This document shows positions 35,841 through 45,054 of a DNA stretch of 64,000 nucleotides, in pieces. The notes below the pieces were generated by a model. That model saw nothing but the letters and a program-made list of their open reading frames with translations, made no database searches and was not told where the DNA came from. Source of the stretch: Limnohabitans sp. Rim8 (GTDB taxonomy: Bacteria > Pseudomonadota > Gammaproteobacteria > Burkholderiales > Burkholderiaceae_C); NCBI GenBank assembly GCA_945897465.1, contig CAMDFK010000006.1, positions 1 to 64,000 on the forward strand. The letters run 5' to 3'. A program made the position numbers and the translations under genes. Every line of letters starts with the position of its first letter. Positions within the stretch are counted from its first letter, which is position 1.

Positions 35841-37352
35841 ATGAGCGACGTGCCAGAATGCGGTCGGGTCTTTTTCAGCCATGTTCGGCGCAGCCTCGAA
35901 CAAGAAGATGAAATTGAGCTGACCAGTGTGGGTGTGGACATTGGATCGTCCACATCGCACCTGGTTTTTTCAAAATTGCTCATGGAGCGCTTGGACAACC
36001 GCTACATCGTCAGCGAGCGCACAGTGCTGCATGAATCAGCCGTCTTGTTGACACCCTATGCGGCCGACCAAAGCATCGATGCACAAGCGCTCAAAGTCTT
36101 CATCGATGCGCAATACGCACGCGCGGGCCTCCAGCCCGATGACATCGATTCAGGGGCCTTGATCCTCACCGGTGTGGCGGTGCGCAGAAACAATTCACGT
36201 GCCATCGCCGATTTGTTTGCCAGCCAGGCCGGCAAGTTTGTCTCGGTGAGCGCAGGCGATGCGCTCGAAACCACTTTGGCGGCCTTTGGCTCTGGGGCGG
36301 CTGCACGCTCGATACGCGAAACCGCACGGGTCATGAACATCGACATCGGTGGCGGCACCACCAAAATTGCCGTTTGCGAGGGCGGTGAGCTGGTCGATCT
36401 CACGGCGATCGACATTGGCGCACGCCTCTTGGCCCTGGATGACGCATCTCGCTTGGTGCGCATGGAAGAAGCCGGGCGGTATTTTTTGCAACAAGCCGGC
36501 TTGGATGTGGCGATGGGTCAACCCTTGACCGATGCTGATCTTCAGGTTGTGACCGATTTGATGGCGTCCAAGATTTTGGAGGCCTGCGGTCAGGGTGTGA
36601 TGTCCACCGACACAGCGAAGTTGTTGCGTCTGCCTGAATTGAAACACCGGGGCTTGCCCGATGTGTTGACTTTTTCAGGCGGTGTTTCTGAATACATCTA
36701 TGGCCGGGAAGTTCAGGCTTATGGCGATTTGGGCCCTCACCTGGCCAAAGCCGTGCTGGCCAAAGCACAGGCCTGGGGCGCCAAGATCGTCCAACCCGAG
36801 CAGGGCATTCGCGCCACCGTGATTGGTGCCTCGCAGTACACGGTGCAAATCAGTGGCAGCACGATTTACGTCGAGCCCTCCGGCCAATTGCCTGTGCGCA
36901 ATGTCCCGGTCATCGCTCCGGTGCTGGACCTGCAGGCCGAGGCGCTCGATGTCCAAGCGATCGCCCAAGCCATTCGTGACGCCTTGATCAGAATCGACAT
37001 GCATCAGGGCGAGCAAGCCGTTGGCCTGTGCTACCAATGGCAAGGCTCCGCCACTTTTGCGCGGCTGGATGCGTTTTGCCGTGCCTTGGGGCTGGGCCTG
37101 CAAGCCATCACCGAGCAAGGCCACGCCTTGTTGTTGGTCGGGGATGCCGACTGCGGCGGTTTGATCGGTATCCATTGCCATGAAGAATTGCACATGACCT
37201 GTCCGGTGATTTCAATCGATGGCATCCATTTGAAAGCGCTGGATTTCATTGATGTCGGGGCCATGCTGGAGACATCCGGTGCCGTGCCCGTGGTCATCAA
37301 ATCATTGGTTTTTCCGGCCACTGCGGCTTTGGGCCAAGTGCACAAGGTTTGA
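35841..37352 (+). CDS. EutA-like ASKHA ATPase without His-rich tail
   Basis: A 503-residue EutA homologue, close to the EutA length. It has TSVGVDIGSSTSHLVFSKL, DIDSGALILTGVAVRRNN, VMNIDIGGGTTKIAVCEGG, VLTFSGGVSEYIYGREVQ, IRATVIGASQYTVQISGSTI and VPVVIKSLVF. The start at 35841 follows GTGGGGGAAC. It lacks the metal-binding extensions of the paralogue at 20178-22019, so the two may have different roles. It follows the 408-residue cupin by ten bases and precedes the iminopeptidase by three. EutBC is absent, so ethanolamine metabolism is unlikely; the client protein is unknown. Confidence 0.88.
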   Translation: MSDVPECGRVFFSHVRRSLEQEDEIELTSVGVDIGSSTSHLVFSKLLMERLDNRYIVSERTVLHESAVLLTPYAADQSIDAQALKVFIDAQYARAGLQPDDIDSGALILTGVAVRRNNSRAIADLFASQAGKFVSVSAGDALETTLAAFGSGAAARSIRETARVMNIDIGGGTTKIAVCEGGELVDLTAIDIGARLLALDDASRLVRMEEAGRYFLQQAGLDVAMGQPLTDADLQVVTDLMASKILEACGQGVMSTDTAKLLRLPELKHRGLPDVLTFSGGVSEYIYGREVQAYGDLGPHLAKAVLAKAQAWGAKIVQPEQGIRATVIGASQYTVQISGSTIYVEPSGQLPVRNVPVIAPVLDLQAEALDVQAIAQAIRDALIRIDMHQGEQAVGLCYQWQGSATFARLDAFCRALGLGLQAITEQGHALLLVGDADCGGLIGIHCHEELHMTCPVISIDGIHLKALDFIDVGAMLETSGAVPVVIKSLVFPATAALGQVHKV

Positions 37353-37355
37353 ACC

Positions 37356-38309
37356 ATGGGCATGCTCTACCCCCCGATTGAACCGCACAGCCAAGGCGTG
37401 CTCGATGTGGGGGACGGTCACCACCTGTATTGGGAAGCGTGTGGCAATCCACAAGGCCAACCGGTGGTGTTCTTGCATGGTGGGCCGGGCGCTGGGTGCA
37501 CGGCTCAGTCCAGGCGGTTTTTTAACCCGCAAAAATACCGAACCATCTTGTTTGACCAACGAGGTTGCGGGCGTTCTAGGCCTTTGGGCAACACACACCA
37601 CAACGATTTGGCGCACCTGGTGCAAGACATGGAGTTACTCAGGCAGCATTGCGCGGTTGATGCTTGGCTGTTGTTTGGGGGATCTTGGGGCAGCACCTTG
37701 GCCTTGGCCTATGCCCAAGCGCATGCCGATCGGGTGACAGGCTTGGTGCTGCGGGGTGTGTTCACCGCCAGTGCGCAGGAGTTGGCATGGCTCTACACAG
37801 AAGGCGGTGCCAGCCGGTTGTTTCCTGAGGCCTGGACCAAATTTTCCAGGGCATTGGGGCAGGACCATCCTAGTGGCTTGTTGGCCAACTATGCGGAGCA
37901 CTTGAGCGGTGGTGATCGCAAGACTCAAGTGCAGGCCGCGTTGGCTTGGTGCGCTTGGGAAGACAGTTTGAGCAGCATCGAATCCGAGGCACCCAGCAGC
38001 CTGGACCCCGATGCTTGCTGGGCCATGGCGCGCATTTCGGCGCACATGTTTGTGCACGATGCCCAACTGAAGACAGGCTTGGCTTGGCCAACAGGTCATG
38101 GGCGGGCTGTCTCGCCCAGCAGCACAACGCCTTGCATCGTGGTCCAGGGGCGGTTTGATGTGGTCACGCCCATGGCCACAGCCTGGGACTTGCATCAGGC
38201 TTGGCCAGGCAGCACCTTGCGCATCGTGCACAACGCAGGGCACAGCAGTTCAGACCCTGCTTTGCAACAAGTTTTGGTTGAAGCCTTGGATGGCTTGGTA
38301 TTTCATTGA
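37356..38309 (+). CDS. pip: Proline iminopeptidase (S33 alpha/beta hydrolase)
   Basis: A 317-residue alpha/beta hydrolase. The oxyanion motif is VVFLHGGPGAGC, then TILFDQRGCGRSRP, the nucleophile elbow LLFGGSWGSTLALAYA, and the catalytic histidine near IVHNAGHSSSDP. These match proline iminopeptidases. In this setting it might instead cleave a pathway amide or ester. It starts three bases after the EutA-like stop and is the last gene before the molybdenum hydroxylase genes. Confidence 0.88.
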   Translation: MGMLYPPIEPHSQGVLDVGDGHHLYWEACGNPQGQPVVFLHGGPGAGCTAQSRRFFNPQKYRTILFDQRGCGRSRPLGNTHHNDLAHLVQDMELLRQHCAVDAWLLFGGSWGSTLALAYAQAHADRVTGLVLRGVFTASAQELAWLYTEGGASRLFPEAWTKFSRALGQDHPSGLLANYAEHLSGGDRKTQVQAALAWCAWEDSLSSIESEAPSSLDPDACWAMARISAHMFVHDAQLKTGLAWPTGHGRAVSPSSTTPCIVVQGRFDVVTPMATAWDLHQAWPGSTLRIVHNAGHSSSDPALQQVLVEALDGLVFH

Positions 38310-38332
38310 TTTTCAATTCACAAGGAGACAAT

Positions 38333-38797
38333 ATGGCAATCACAGAATTTCTGTTGGATGGTAAAAGAGTCAGAATTGACAGCGATCCACAAATGCCCCT
38401 GCTGTACGCGTTGCGCGACGATCTGAAACTCAACAACCCCAAATTTGGGTGCGGCGTGGCGCAATGTGGCGCATGCACCGTGCACTTGGATGGACAACCC
38501 ATCCGTTCGTGTGTGGTGCCTGTGTCAGAGATCAAGAACAAAAAGGTCACCACCTTGGCTGGCCTGGGCACACCCGAAAAACCACACCCCATTCAGGTGG
38601 CATTCGTAGAAGAGCAAGTGCCTCAATGCGGTCACTGCATCAATGGTTGGGTCATGACAGCGGCTGCGTTTTTAAAGACAAACCCGAAGGCCAACGACGA
38701 CCAAATTCGTGATGCCCTGCAAGGGCTGAAGTGCCGTTGTGGCACCCATGTGTCGATTTTACGTGCCATCAAGCGCGCCCAAACCCAAATGGCCTGA
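38333..38797 (+). CDS. 2Fe-2S subunit of a molybdenum hydroxylase (isoquinoline 1-oxidoreductase type)
   Basis: A 154-residue iron-sulfur subunit of the xanthine oxidase family. The plant-type cluster is in CGVAQCGACTVHLDG and RSC; the second cluster is in QCGHCINGWVMTAA and GLKCRCGTHVSILRA. The ATG at 38333 follows AAGGAGACAAT. It precedes the large subunit by ten bases. No FAD subunit is nearby, matching two-subunit enzymes such as IorAB. Confidence 0.93.
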   Translation: MAITEFLLDGKRVRIDSDPQMPLLYALRDDLKLNNPKFGCGVAQCGACTVHLDGQPIRSCVVPVSEIKNKKVTTLAGLGTPEKPHPIQVAFVEEQVPQCGHCINGWVMTAAAFLKTNPKANDDQIRDALQGLKCRCGTHVSILRAIKRAQTQMA

Positions 38798-38807
38798 AGG
38801 AGACAAC

Positions 38808-41168
38808 ATGACACAAGACTCACAAACTCAAGCCATGTCATCCACCGAATTGGTCACTTCACGCCGAGACTTTCTCAGTGCTGCAGGCGCCTTGGTCGTC
38901 TCCGTCACGGGTGCCTTGCCCGGCTTGGCAGCGGCCCAATCTGCAGCAGTGCCAGCCACAGCGGCGGCAGCGGGTGCATCTGGCGCGGCATTGGCTGCGG
39001 CCATCAGTGCGGTCAAACCCGCACTCAAAGCCGACGAACTCGACTCGTGGGTGGCCATTGAGGCCGATGGTAAAGTGACCGCTTATTACGGCAAGGTTGA
39101 TTTGGGCCAAAGTCTGGATGTGGCCATTGCCCAGATCGTCGCTGAAGAATTGGATGTGGCCTACAACAAGGTCAAGGTGATGATGGGCGATTCGGCCAGC
39201 TCGCTGAACCAAGGCGGTGCCTCCAGCGCCTTGGGCATTCAGGCCGGCGCCAAGCCCCTGCGCAGCGCTGCAGCAGAAGCGCGACGCATTTTGTTGGAGT
39301 TGGCCGCTGTGAAATTGGGCGTGCCCGCTGACCAATTGAAGGTCAACAACGGCCTGGTTGCCCATGCCGCAGACGCAAGCAAATCCGTCAGCTACGCAGA
39401 TTTGATTGGCGGCAAATTTTTCAACAGCAAGGTCGACTGGAACAAGCGCATCGGCAACCCGCTCGACATCAAAGTGCAGGCCAAGCTCAAGCCAGTTTCT
39501 GAGTACAAAGTGGTCGGCCAGCCGTTTGCACGCAACGATGTGGCTTGGAAACTGTATGGCACCGATGGCAATATGGGTGACGTGCGTGTGCCTGGCATGT
39601 TGCATGCGCGGGTGGTGCGGACCCCCGTGGCGGGCAGCACCCCCGAGAAAGTCGACGCGGCCTCCATTGCGCACATCAAGGGTGCAAAAGTCGTGCAGGA
39701 AAAAAACTTCATTGCCGTGGTGGCTGAAAGAGAGTGGGACGCCGTACGTGCAGCCCGCGACTTGAAGGTGACTTGGTCGGCTTCCACCAGCCCTTTTCCC
39801 GAATACAACAAATTGTTCGATCACATTCGGCAAGCGCCGACGGTCAAGCAAGACCTGACAGATAAAAAAGGTGACGTAGAGGCTGTGTTTAAAAATGCGG
39901 CGCGGGTGGTGGAGGCTGAGTATTACTGGCCCTTCCAATCCCATGCCAGCATGGGCCCAGCCAGTGCCATTGCCGACGTCAAGGCCGATGGCATCACGCT
40001 GTGGACAGGCAGTCAAAAGCCGCATTACGCTCGCGACGGCGTGGCGAAGTTATTGAAGGTGCCAGTTGATAAGGTCCATGCCATTTGGGTACAAGGGCCC
40101 GGATCGTACGGCAGAAACGATGCGGGTGATGCTGCACTGGATGCCGCGATGATTTCGAAAATGACGGGCCGCCCGGTGCGTGTGCAATACATGCGCCATG
40201 ACGCCACGGCCTGGGACCCGAAAGCCCCTGCATCGATCCACCGTGCTCGCGCGGCACTCGATGCCAATGGCAAAGTCACCGGTTACGAATTCATTACGCG
40301 CGCCTTTTCGCGGGCCACCATTGCCAGCAACGAGTCTGATCCTCGAGACAGTTTGGTGGGCATGGAGTTGGGCCTGCCGCCAACAGCAGGTGTGGGTTTT
40401 GGCACGCCCGCTGAGAGTTATGGTTTTGACGGCAAGCTCTTGGGCTGGGAGGTGATCCCGGATTTGATCGCCAGTGCTTCGCCCATGCGCACCTCGCACC
40501 TGCGCGATCCTGTGGGTTTGCAGATCCAGTTTGCCAGCGAGCAGTTCATGGACGAGCTGGCGCTCGCCACGGGCGATGACCCGGTGGCATTCCGACTCAA
40601 ATACGCCAAAGCCCCACGCGACTTGGCGGTGTTGAAGGCGGCTGCAGAAAAGTCAGGTTGGCAACCACGGGGTAATGCACCACGCGACCGAACGGGCAAT
40701 CTGCTGACCGGTCGCGGTATTGCCTACGCACAACGTGCGGGCACCATCGTGGCGGTGGTGGCCGAAATTGAAGTCAATCGTCAAACAGGGCGTGTCTGGG
40801 GCCGCAAGTTCACGGTGGCCCATGATTGCGGCTTGATTGTCAACCCGTTGGGTCTTCGTTACACCATCGAGGGAGGACTGGTCCAAGCTTTGTCGCGCAC
40901 CTTGTTTGAAGAGGTGCAGTTTGCCCCCGACAAAGTGGTCAGTGTGGACTGGAACACCTACCCCATTCTGGACATGCAAGATGCACCCGAAAAAATCGAG
41001 GTGGTGCTGATCAACCGACCTGAAGTCGCACCCACGGGGGCAGGCGAAGCCACGTGCCGGGTCGTGCCAGCTGCGATGGCAAATGCCTTCTTTGATGCCA
41101 CCGGCGTTCGGGCGCGACAAGCCCCCCTGTCGCCTTCCCGTGTTCGCACTTTGTTGGCCAAGGCCTGA
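38808..41168 (+). CDS. Molybdopterin-binding subunit of a xanthine dehydrogenase-family hydroxylase (IorB-like)
   Basis: A 786-residue large subunit. A twin-arginine signal TSRRDFLSAAGALVVSVTG, ending PGLAAAQS, suggests periplasmic location. Family blocks include YYGKVDLGQSLDVAIAQIVA, WVQGPGSYGRNDAGDAALDA (molybdopterin loop) and RLKYAKAPRDLAVL. The catalytic glutamate lies near the C-terminus in PTGAGEATCRVVPAAMANA. Such enzymes hydroxylate N-heteroaromatics or oxidise aldehydes and pass electrons to cytochromes. An accessory MocA/XdhC maturation gene was not seen. Confidence 0.92.
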   Translation: MTQDSQTQAMSSTELVTSRRDFLSAAGALVVSVTGALPGLAAAQSAAVPATAAAAGASGAALAAAISAVKPALKADELDSWVAIEADGKVTAYYGKVDLGQSLDVAIAQIVAEELDVAYNKVKVMMGDSASSLNQGGASSALGIQAGAKPLRSAAAEARRILLELAAVKLGVPADQLKVNNGLVAHAADASKSVSYADLIGGKFFNSKVDWNKRIGNPLDIKVQAKLKPVSEYKVVGQPFARNDVAWKLYGTDGNMGDVRVPGMLHARVVRTPVAGSTPEKVDAASIAHIKGAKVVQEKNFIAVVAEREWDAVRAARDLKVTWSASTSPFPEYNKLFDHIRQAPTVKQDLTDKKGDVEAVFKNAARVVEAEYYWPFQSHASMGPASAIADVKADGITLWTGSQKPHYARDGVAKLLKVPVDKVHAIWVQGPGSYGRNDAGDAALDAAMISKMTGRPVRVQYMRHDATAWDPKAPASIHRARAALDANGKVTGYEFITRAFSRATIASNESDPRDSLVGMELGLPPTAGVGFGTPAESYGFDGKLLGWEVIPDLIASASPMRTSHLRDPVGLQIQFASEQFMDELALATGDDPVAFRLKYAKAPRDLAVLKAAAEKSGWQPRGNAPRDRTGNLLTGRGIAYAQRAGTIVAVVAEIEVNRQTGRVWGRKFTVAHDCGLIVNPLGLRYTIEGGLVQALSRTLFEEVQFAPDKVVSVDWNTYPILDMQDAPEKIEVVLINRPEVAPTGAGEATCRVVPAAMANAFFDATGVRARQAPLSPSRVRTLLAKA

Positions 41169-41182
41169 TGAAAGGGGTTGCC

Positions 41183-42283
41183 ATGTTGAACATGCTCAAT
41201 CTATCGCGGCCTTGGGCGCGACGTCAAATGATCCGTGCCTCGATCTTGGCGGTGGCTTTGTCAGGCATATCGGCCCTGCCGAGTGTGTCTCTGGCGCAAA
41301 CGGCACCTGTGGCCAACCCGCATGAAGCCATCTACATGTACAAGGGCGCAGACCGTGAGGCCTGGCTGTTGGAGCGGGCGCGCAAGGAAGGCGGGGTGGT
41401 AACGTTCTACTCTTCCTTGTCGCCGACGGAGGCGACGCCTTTGATGCGTGAGTTTGAGAAAAAATATGGCATCAAGGTGGAGATGTGGCGCGGCTTGAGT
41501 GAAGGCGTCGTTCAGCGGGTGGTGAATGAGGGCAGAGCTCGGCGACATACGGTCGATGTGATCGAGACCAATGGACCCGAGATGGAAATGCTGGCGCGTG
41601 AGCGTTTGCTCAGCGAGTTTCACAGCCCACACATTGAAGACTTGCCGCAAGGGATGATTCCCAAACACCGCATGTGGATGCCTGACCGCGTCAACTTTTT
41701 TGTGGTGGCTTACAACACCCAAAAAATCAAATCTGCGGATTTACCCAAACACTATGAGGGATTTCTGGATCCCAAGTGGAAAGGTTTGCTGGGCATTGAG
41801 TCAACCGATGCGGAGTGGATGGGCGGCTTGGTCAACACCTTGGGTGAAGAGCGTGGGATGAGCTTCTTCAAGCGGCTTTCTGAACAAAAGCCCGATGTCC
41901 GTAAAGGCCACATTTTGCTGGCCCAAATGGTGGCGGCTGGCGAGATTCATGTGGGCCTGACCATCTACAACGCCAATGCCCAATCGCTCAAGCAACGCGG
42001 TGCGGCCATCGATTGGGTGCCCATCGAGCCCACCTTGGCCAGGCCACAGGGTGTGGCGGTGGCCAGAAATGCACCACGTCCCCACTCGGCGGCTTTGTTG
42101 GCGGAATACATGATCTCTCCAGAGGCGCAAGCGCTTTTCAACAGCATGGGGCGACCACCCGCCAACCTGAAGGTCAAATCCAATTTGAACAACTTCAAAT
42201 TTGTGATGACCGACCCCAGCCTCGTGGTGGATGAAGCCGAAAAATGGCACAAGCTTTGGACGCAACTTTTCTTGGTGAAATGA
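41183..42283 (+). CDS. Extracellular solute-binding protein, copy 3
   Basis: A 366-residue binding protein when started at ATG 41183, which has AAAGGGG upstream; the ATG at 41168, overlapping the hydroxylase TGA, is an alternative. The signal ends LPSVSLAQTAP. Family blocks are KVEMWRGLSEGVVQRVVNEG, HYEGFLDPKWKGLLGIESTD and PDVRKGHILLAQMVAAGEIH. No permease or ATPase accompanies it, so it may share the importer at 24-27 kb. Confidence 0.88.
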   Translation: MLNMLNLSRPWARRQMIRASILAVALSGISALPSVSLAQTAPVANPHEAIYMYKGADREAWLLERARKEGGVVTFYSSLSPTEATPLMREFEKKYGIKVEMWRGLSEGVVQRVVNEGRARRHTVDVIETNGPEMEMLARERLLSEFHSPHIEDLPQGMIPKHRMWMPDRVNFFVVAYNTQKIKSADLPKHYEGFLDPKWKGLLGIESTDAEWMGGLVNTLGEERGMSFFKRLSEQKPDVRKGHILLAQMVAAGEIHVGLTIYNANAQSLKQRGAAIDWVPIEPTLARPQGVAVARNAPRPHSAALLAEYMISPEAQALFNSMGRPPANLKVKSNLNNFKFVMTDPSLVVDEAEKWHKLWTQLFLVK

Positions 42284-42292
42284 CAGTTTTGA

Positions 42293-43024
42293 ATGAAAAT
42301 GAACACGATGTTGAATGTCTCGAAAGGCTTGCTGGACGATCTGGTCAGTGCCAACCATATTTTGGTGAATGAAGGTGTGTTTGACGGTTTCGGCCATGTG
42401 TCGGTTCGTCATGAAAGCCGGCCTGACCGCTTCTTGATTTCGCGCAGTTTGCCGCCTTCCATGGTTCAGGCAGAAGACATTTTGGAGTGTGACTTGGATG
42501 GCCATGTGCACGATGCGCAAGGCCGCAAGTCTTACTTGGAGCGCTTTATTCACAGTGCGGTTTACAAAGCACGGCCTGATGCGATGGCGGTGATCCACAG
42601 CCATTCGCCAGCCATCATTCCGTTTGGGGTGACGGGTGCACGCTTGCGACCCATCTGTCACATGAGCGGTTTCCTGGGCAGCGTCACACCGGTGTTTGAG
42701 ATCCGCCATGCGGCAGGTGAGTCGAGTGACATGCTGATCCGCAACCAAGCTTTGGGTGAGTCTTTGGCTGCAACCTTGGGTCAAAGTGCTGTGGCTTTGA
42801 TGCGTGGGCATGGCAGCGTGACCGTAGGCAAGTCTTTGCCGCAGGCGGTGTTCCGTGCCATTTACACCGAGTCCAATGCGCGTTTGCAAGCCCAGTCGAT
42901 GATGCTGGGTGAAGTGACTTACCTCACCGACGATGAGGCCTTCAATTCTTCGGAAATCAACGATCTGCAAATTGAGCGCCCATGGCAGTTGTGGAAGCAA
43001 AAACTCAAGGCCGTCGAGCTTTGA
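42293..43024 (+). CDS. Class II aldolase/adducin-fold protein, copy 1
   Basis: A 243-residue protein with the class II aldolase fold. Metal ligands are in MAVIHSHSPAIIPFG (HxH) and ALMRGHGSVTVG (third histidine). Members include fuculose-phosphate aldolase and aromatic decarboxylases such as 3,4-dihydroxyphthalate decarboxylase; in this catabolic setting the latter is attractive. Two starts (42293, 42299) are possible. It lies nine bases after the binding-protein gene. Confidence 0.87.
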   Translation: MKMNTMLNVSKGLLDDLVSANHILVNEGVFDGFGHVSVRHESRPDRFLISRSLPPSMVQAEDILECDLDGHVHDAQGRKSYLERFIHSAVYKARPDAMAVIHSHSPAIIPFGVTGARLRPICHMSGFLGSVTPVFEIRHAAGESSDMLIRNQALGESLAATLGQSAVALMRGHGSVTVGKSLPQAVFRAIYTESNARLQAQSMMLGEVTYLTDDEAFNSSEINDLQIERPWQLWKQKLKAVEL

Positions 43025-43037
43025 ACGAAAGATCCCC

Positions 43038-44015
43038 ATGAAAAAAACACTTGCTGTTTTGCTGTTGACCGCTTCGTGTCTTCCCGCTTGGTCACAGGCC
43101 CCCTCTGGGGCTGCAGCATACCCATCGCGAAATTTGACTTTTGTTGTGCCGTTTTCAACGGGAACGGGCGCGGATTTGCTGGCGCGCCTGTTGGGCCCCA
43201 AATTGGCTGAGCGCTGGAAAGTCTCGGTGGTCACCGAAAACCGTGTGGGCGAGAGCGGTGCCATTGGCACCGAGTTCGCTGCCAAAGCCGCGCCGAACGG
43301 TTTGACGGTCTTGTTCACCGCCACTGCGCACGGCACGGTGCCTGCTTTAGACCGCAAGCTGGCTTATGCACCTTTGCAATCTTTTGATCCCGTAGTGTTG
43401 TTGGGCACCAGCGCCTTGGGCGTGTTGATTTCTGGCAAATCGCCCATGACCAACTTCAAAGACTTTGTAGTGGCCTCTAAATTGAACCCGGGTCAGTTGA
43501 ACTAAGCTTCCCCGGGTTTGGGTTCGCCTCAGCATTTGGCCATGGAATTCTTGATCCACGAGACGAACATCAAACTGCTGCATGTGCCTTACAAAGGCAC
43601 CTCGGGTGCTTTGACCAACTTGATGGGCAACCAGGTGCAAGCCAGTGTGGTGGCCTTGCAGACGGCAGCGCCCCATTTGCAAACCGGTGCCTTGCGCATG
43701 TTGGCGCTCATGAGTCCTGAGCGCATGCCTGCTTTCGCCAATGTGCCTACACTCAAGGAACTCGGTTTGCCCAATGCGGTGGTAGAAACTTGGTACGGCG
43801 TTTTTGTGCCTGCCGGAACACCCACCGACATCGTTCAAAAACTCAATGCCGACATCAACAGTGTGTTGCATTCGGCCGAAGTCAAAGACACCATGAACCG
43901 CCAAGGCTTGGTGATGGCGGGTGGCAAGCCGGATCGGCTGCAAACCCTGGTCAAAGAGGAGTTGGCCCGCTGGGTGCGTGTGGTGGACACTGCGGGCACT
44001 CAAGCCGACAAATGA
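43038..44015 (+). pseudogene. Bug/TctC solute receptor interrupted by an in-frame stop
   Basis: A signal (KKTLAVLLLTASCLPAWSQA), then FVVPFSTGTGADLLARLLG and the ENRVGESGAIGTEFAAKAA block, is followed by LNPGQLN and a TAA at 43503-43505. The same frame continues with ASPGLGSPQHLAMEFLIHE through to a normal C-terminus. The family pattern at this point is NYASPG, so a tyrosine codon has become TAA. Except for this codon all 325 residues are intact, which implies a recent mutation or a sequencing error. Confidence 0.88.
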
Positions 44016-44064
44016 TTTTGAGTATCTCCATGCTGACGAGCATTCATCCCTTAGAAAGAAAAAC

Positions 44065-45054
44065 ATGTCCCTTTTAAAACTGTCGATCGCCACCACCGAT
44101 TACGACCACTTTCGCGACCTGCGCATGGGTTTTGTGCAGTCTGAAGGCATCGATTTGAATTGGCTCAATTTGGGCCACCATGAGTGTTTTGCGCGCTTCA
44201 CAGCCAACCGGGAATTTGACATTTCCGAATTGTCTTTCGCCAAGTTTTCGACCCAAGTCACGCGGCCTGACAGCGACATCATTGGTTTGCCCGTGGTGTG
44301 CTCCCGTTTGTTCAGGTTCAGCTCTTTTTATGTGAACCGCAAAAGTGGCATCAAGACTGTCAAAGACTTGATTGGCAAGAAAGTGGGCTCGCCCGAATGG
44401 GCCCACTCGGCAGCGGTCTACATGCGTGGCTGGTTGCACAATGAAATGGGTGTCAAGCTCAGCGATGTGCATTGGTACCAAGCCGGTGCCAATGCGCCTG
44501 GACGCGAAGAAAAAGTGGAAATCACCTTGCCAGAAGGTGTCAACCTGACGCGGGTGTCCGACAAGTCCTTGAGCGAAATGCTTGCATCGGGCGAAATCGA
44601 TTGCGCGATCATCGCGCGTCCTCCAACGTGTTTCTTGGAAGGCAACCCCGACATCGTCCGCCTATTCCCCGATTACCTGGAAATGGAAGAAGCGTACTAC
44701 GCGCGCACCAAAGTCTGGCCGATCATGCACATCATTGCCATGAAGAAAAGTGTGGTCGAGGAGCACCCTTGGGTACCGCGCAATTTGTACAACGGTTTTC
44801 TGGAATCCAAACGTCGCAGCATCGAACGCTTGATGGACCCCGCGGTGTCACGTTACCCCCTGCCCTGGTTGGCGACGTATGCCCGCAAGATGCGCGACAT
44901 GTTTGACGGTGACACCTTTCCCTTTGGCATCGAGGAAAACCGTGCCACTTGGGAGCAGATGGCCCTGTACACCTTCCAGCAGGGCATTGCCCACAAGCAG
45001 TTCACCCCTGAAGAAATTTTCCCCAATGGCATGATGACCAAGGTGGTGATATGA
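44065..45054 (+). CDS. 4,5-dihydroxyphthalate decarboxylase-like protein (Pht5/OphC family), copy 1
   Basis: A 329-residue protein with a periplasmic-binding-protein fold but no signal peptide, as in cytoplasmic 4,5-dihydroxyphthalate decarboxylases. Blocks include FDISELSFAKFSTQVTRPDS, LIGKKVGSPEWAHSAAVYMR and MLASGEIDCAIIARPP. The copy at 58082-59077 shares SELSFS, the GGIDTPGRPEK-like segment and ARPP. It converts dihydroxyphthalate-type acids to protocatechuate in known pathways. The end overlaps the next gene as ATGA. Confidence 0.82.
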   Translation: MSLLKLSIATTDYDHFRDLRMGFVQSEGIDLNWLNLGHHECFARFTANREFDISELSFAKFSTQVTRPDSDIIGLPVVCSRLFRFSSFYVNRKSGIKTVKDLIGKKVGSPEWAHSAAVYMRGWLHNEMGVKLSDVHWYQAGANAPGREEKVEITLPEGVNLTRVSDKSLSEMLASGEIDCAIIARPPTCFLEGNPDIVRLFPDYLEMEEAYYARTKVWPIMHIIAMKKSVVEEHPWVPRNLYNGFLESKRRSIERLMDPAVSRYPLPWLATYARKMRDMFDGDTFPFGIEENRATWEQMALYTFQQGIAHKQFTPEEIFPNGMMTKVVI

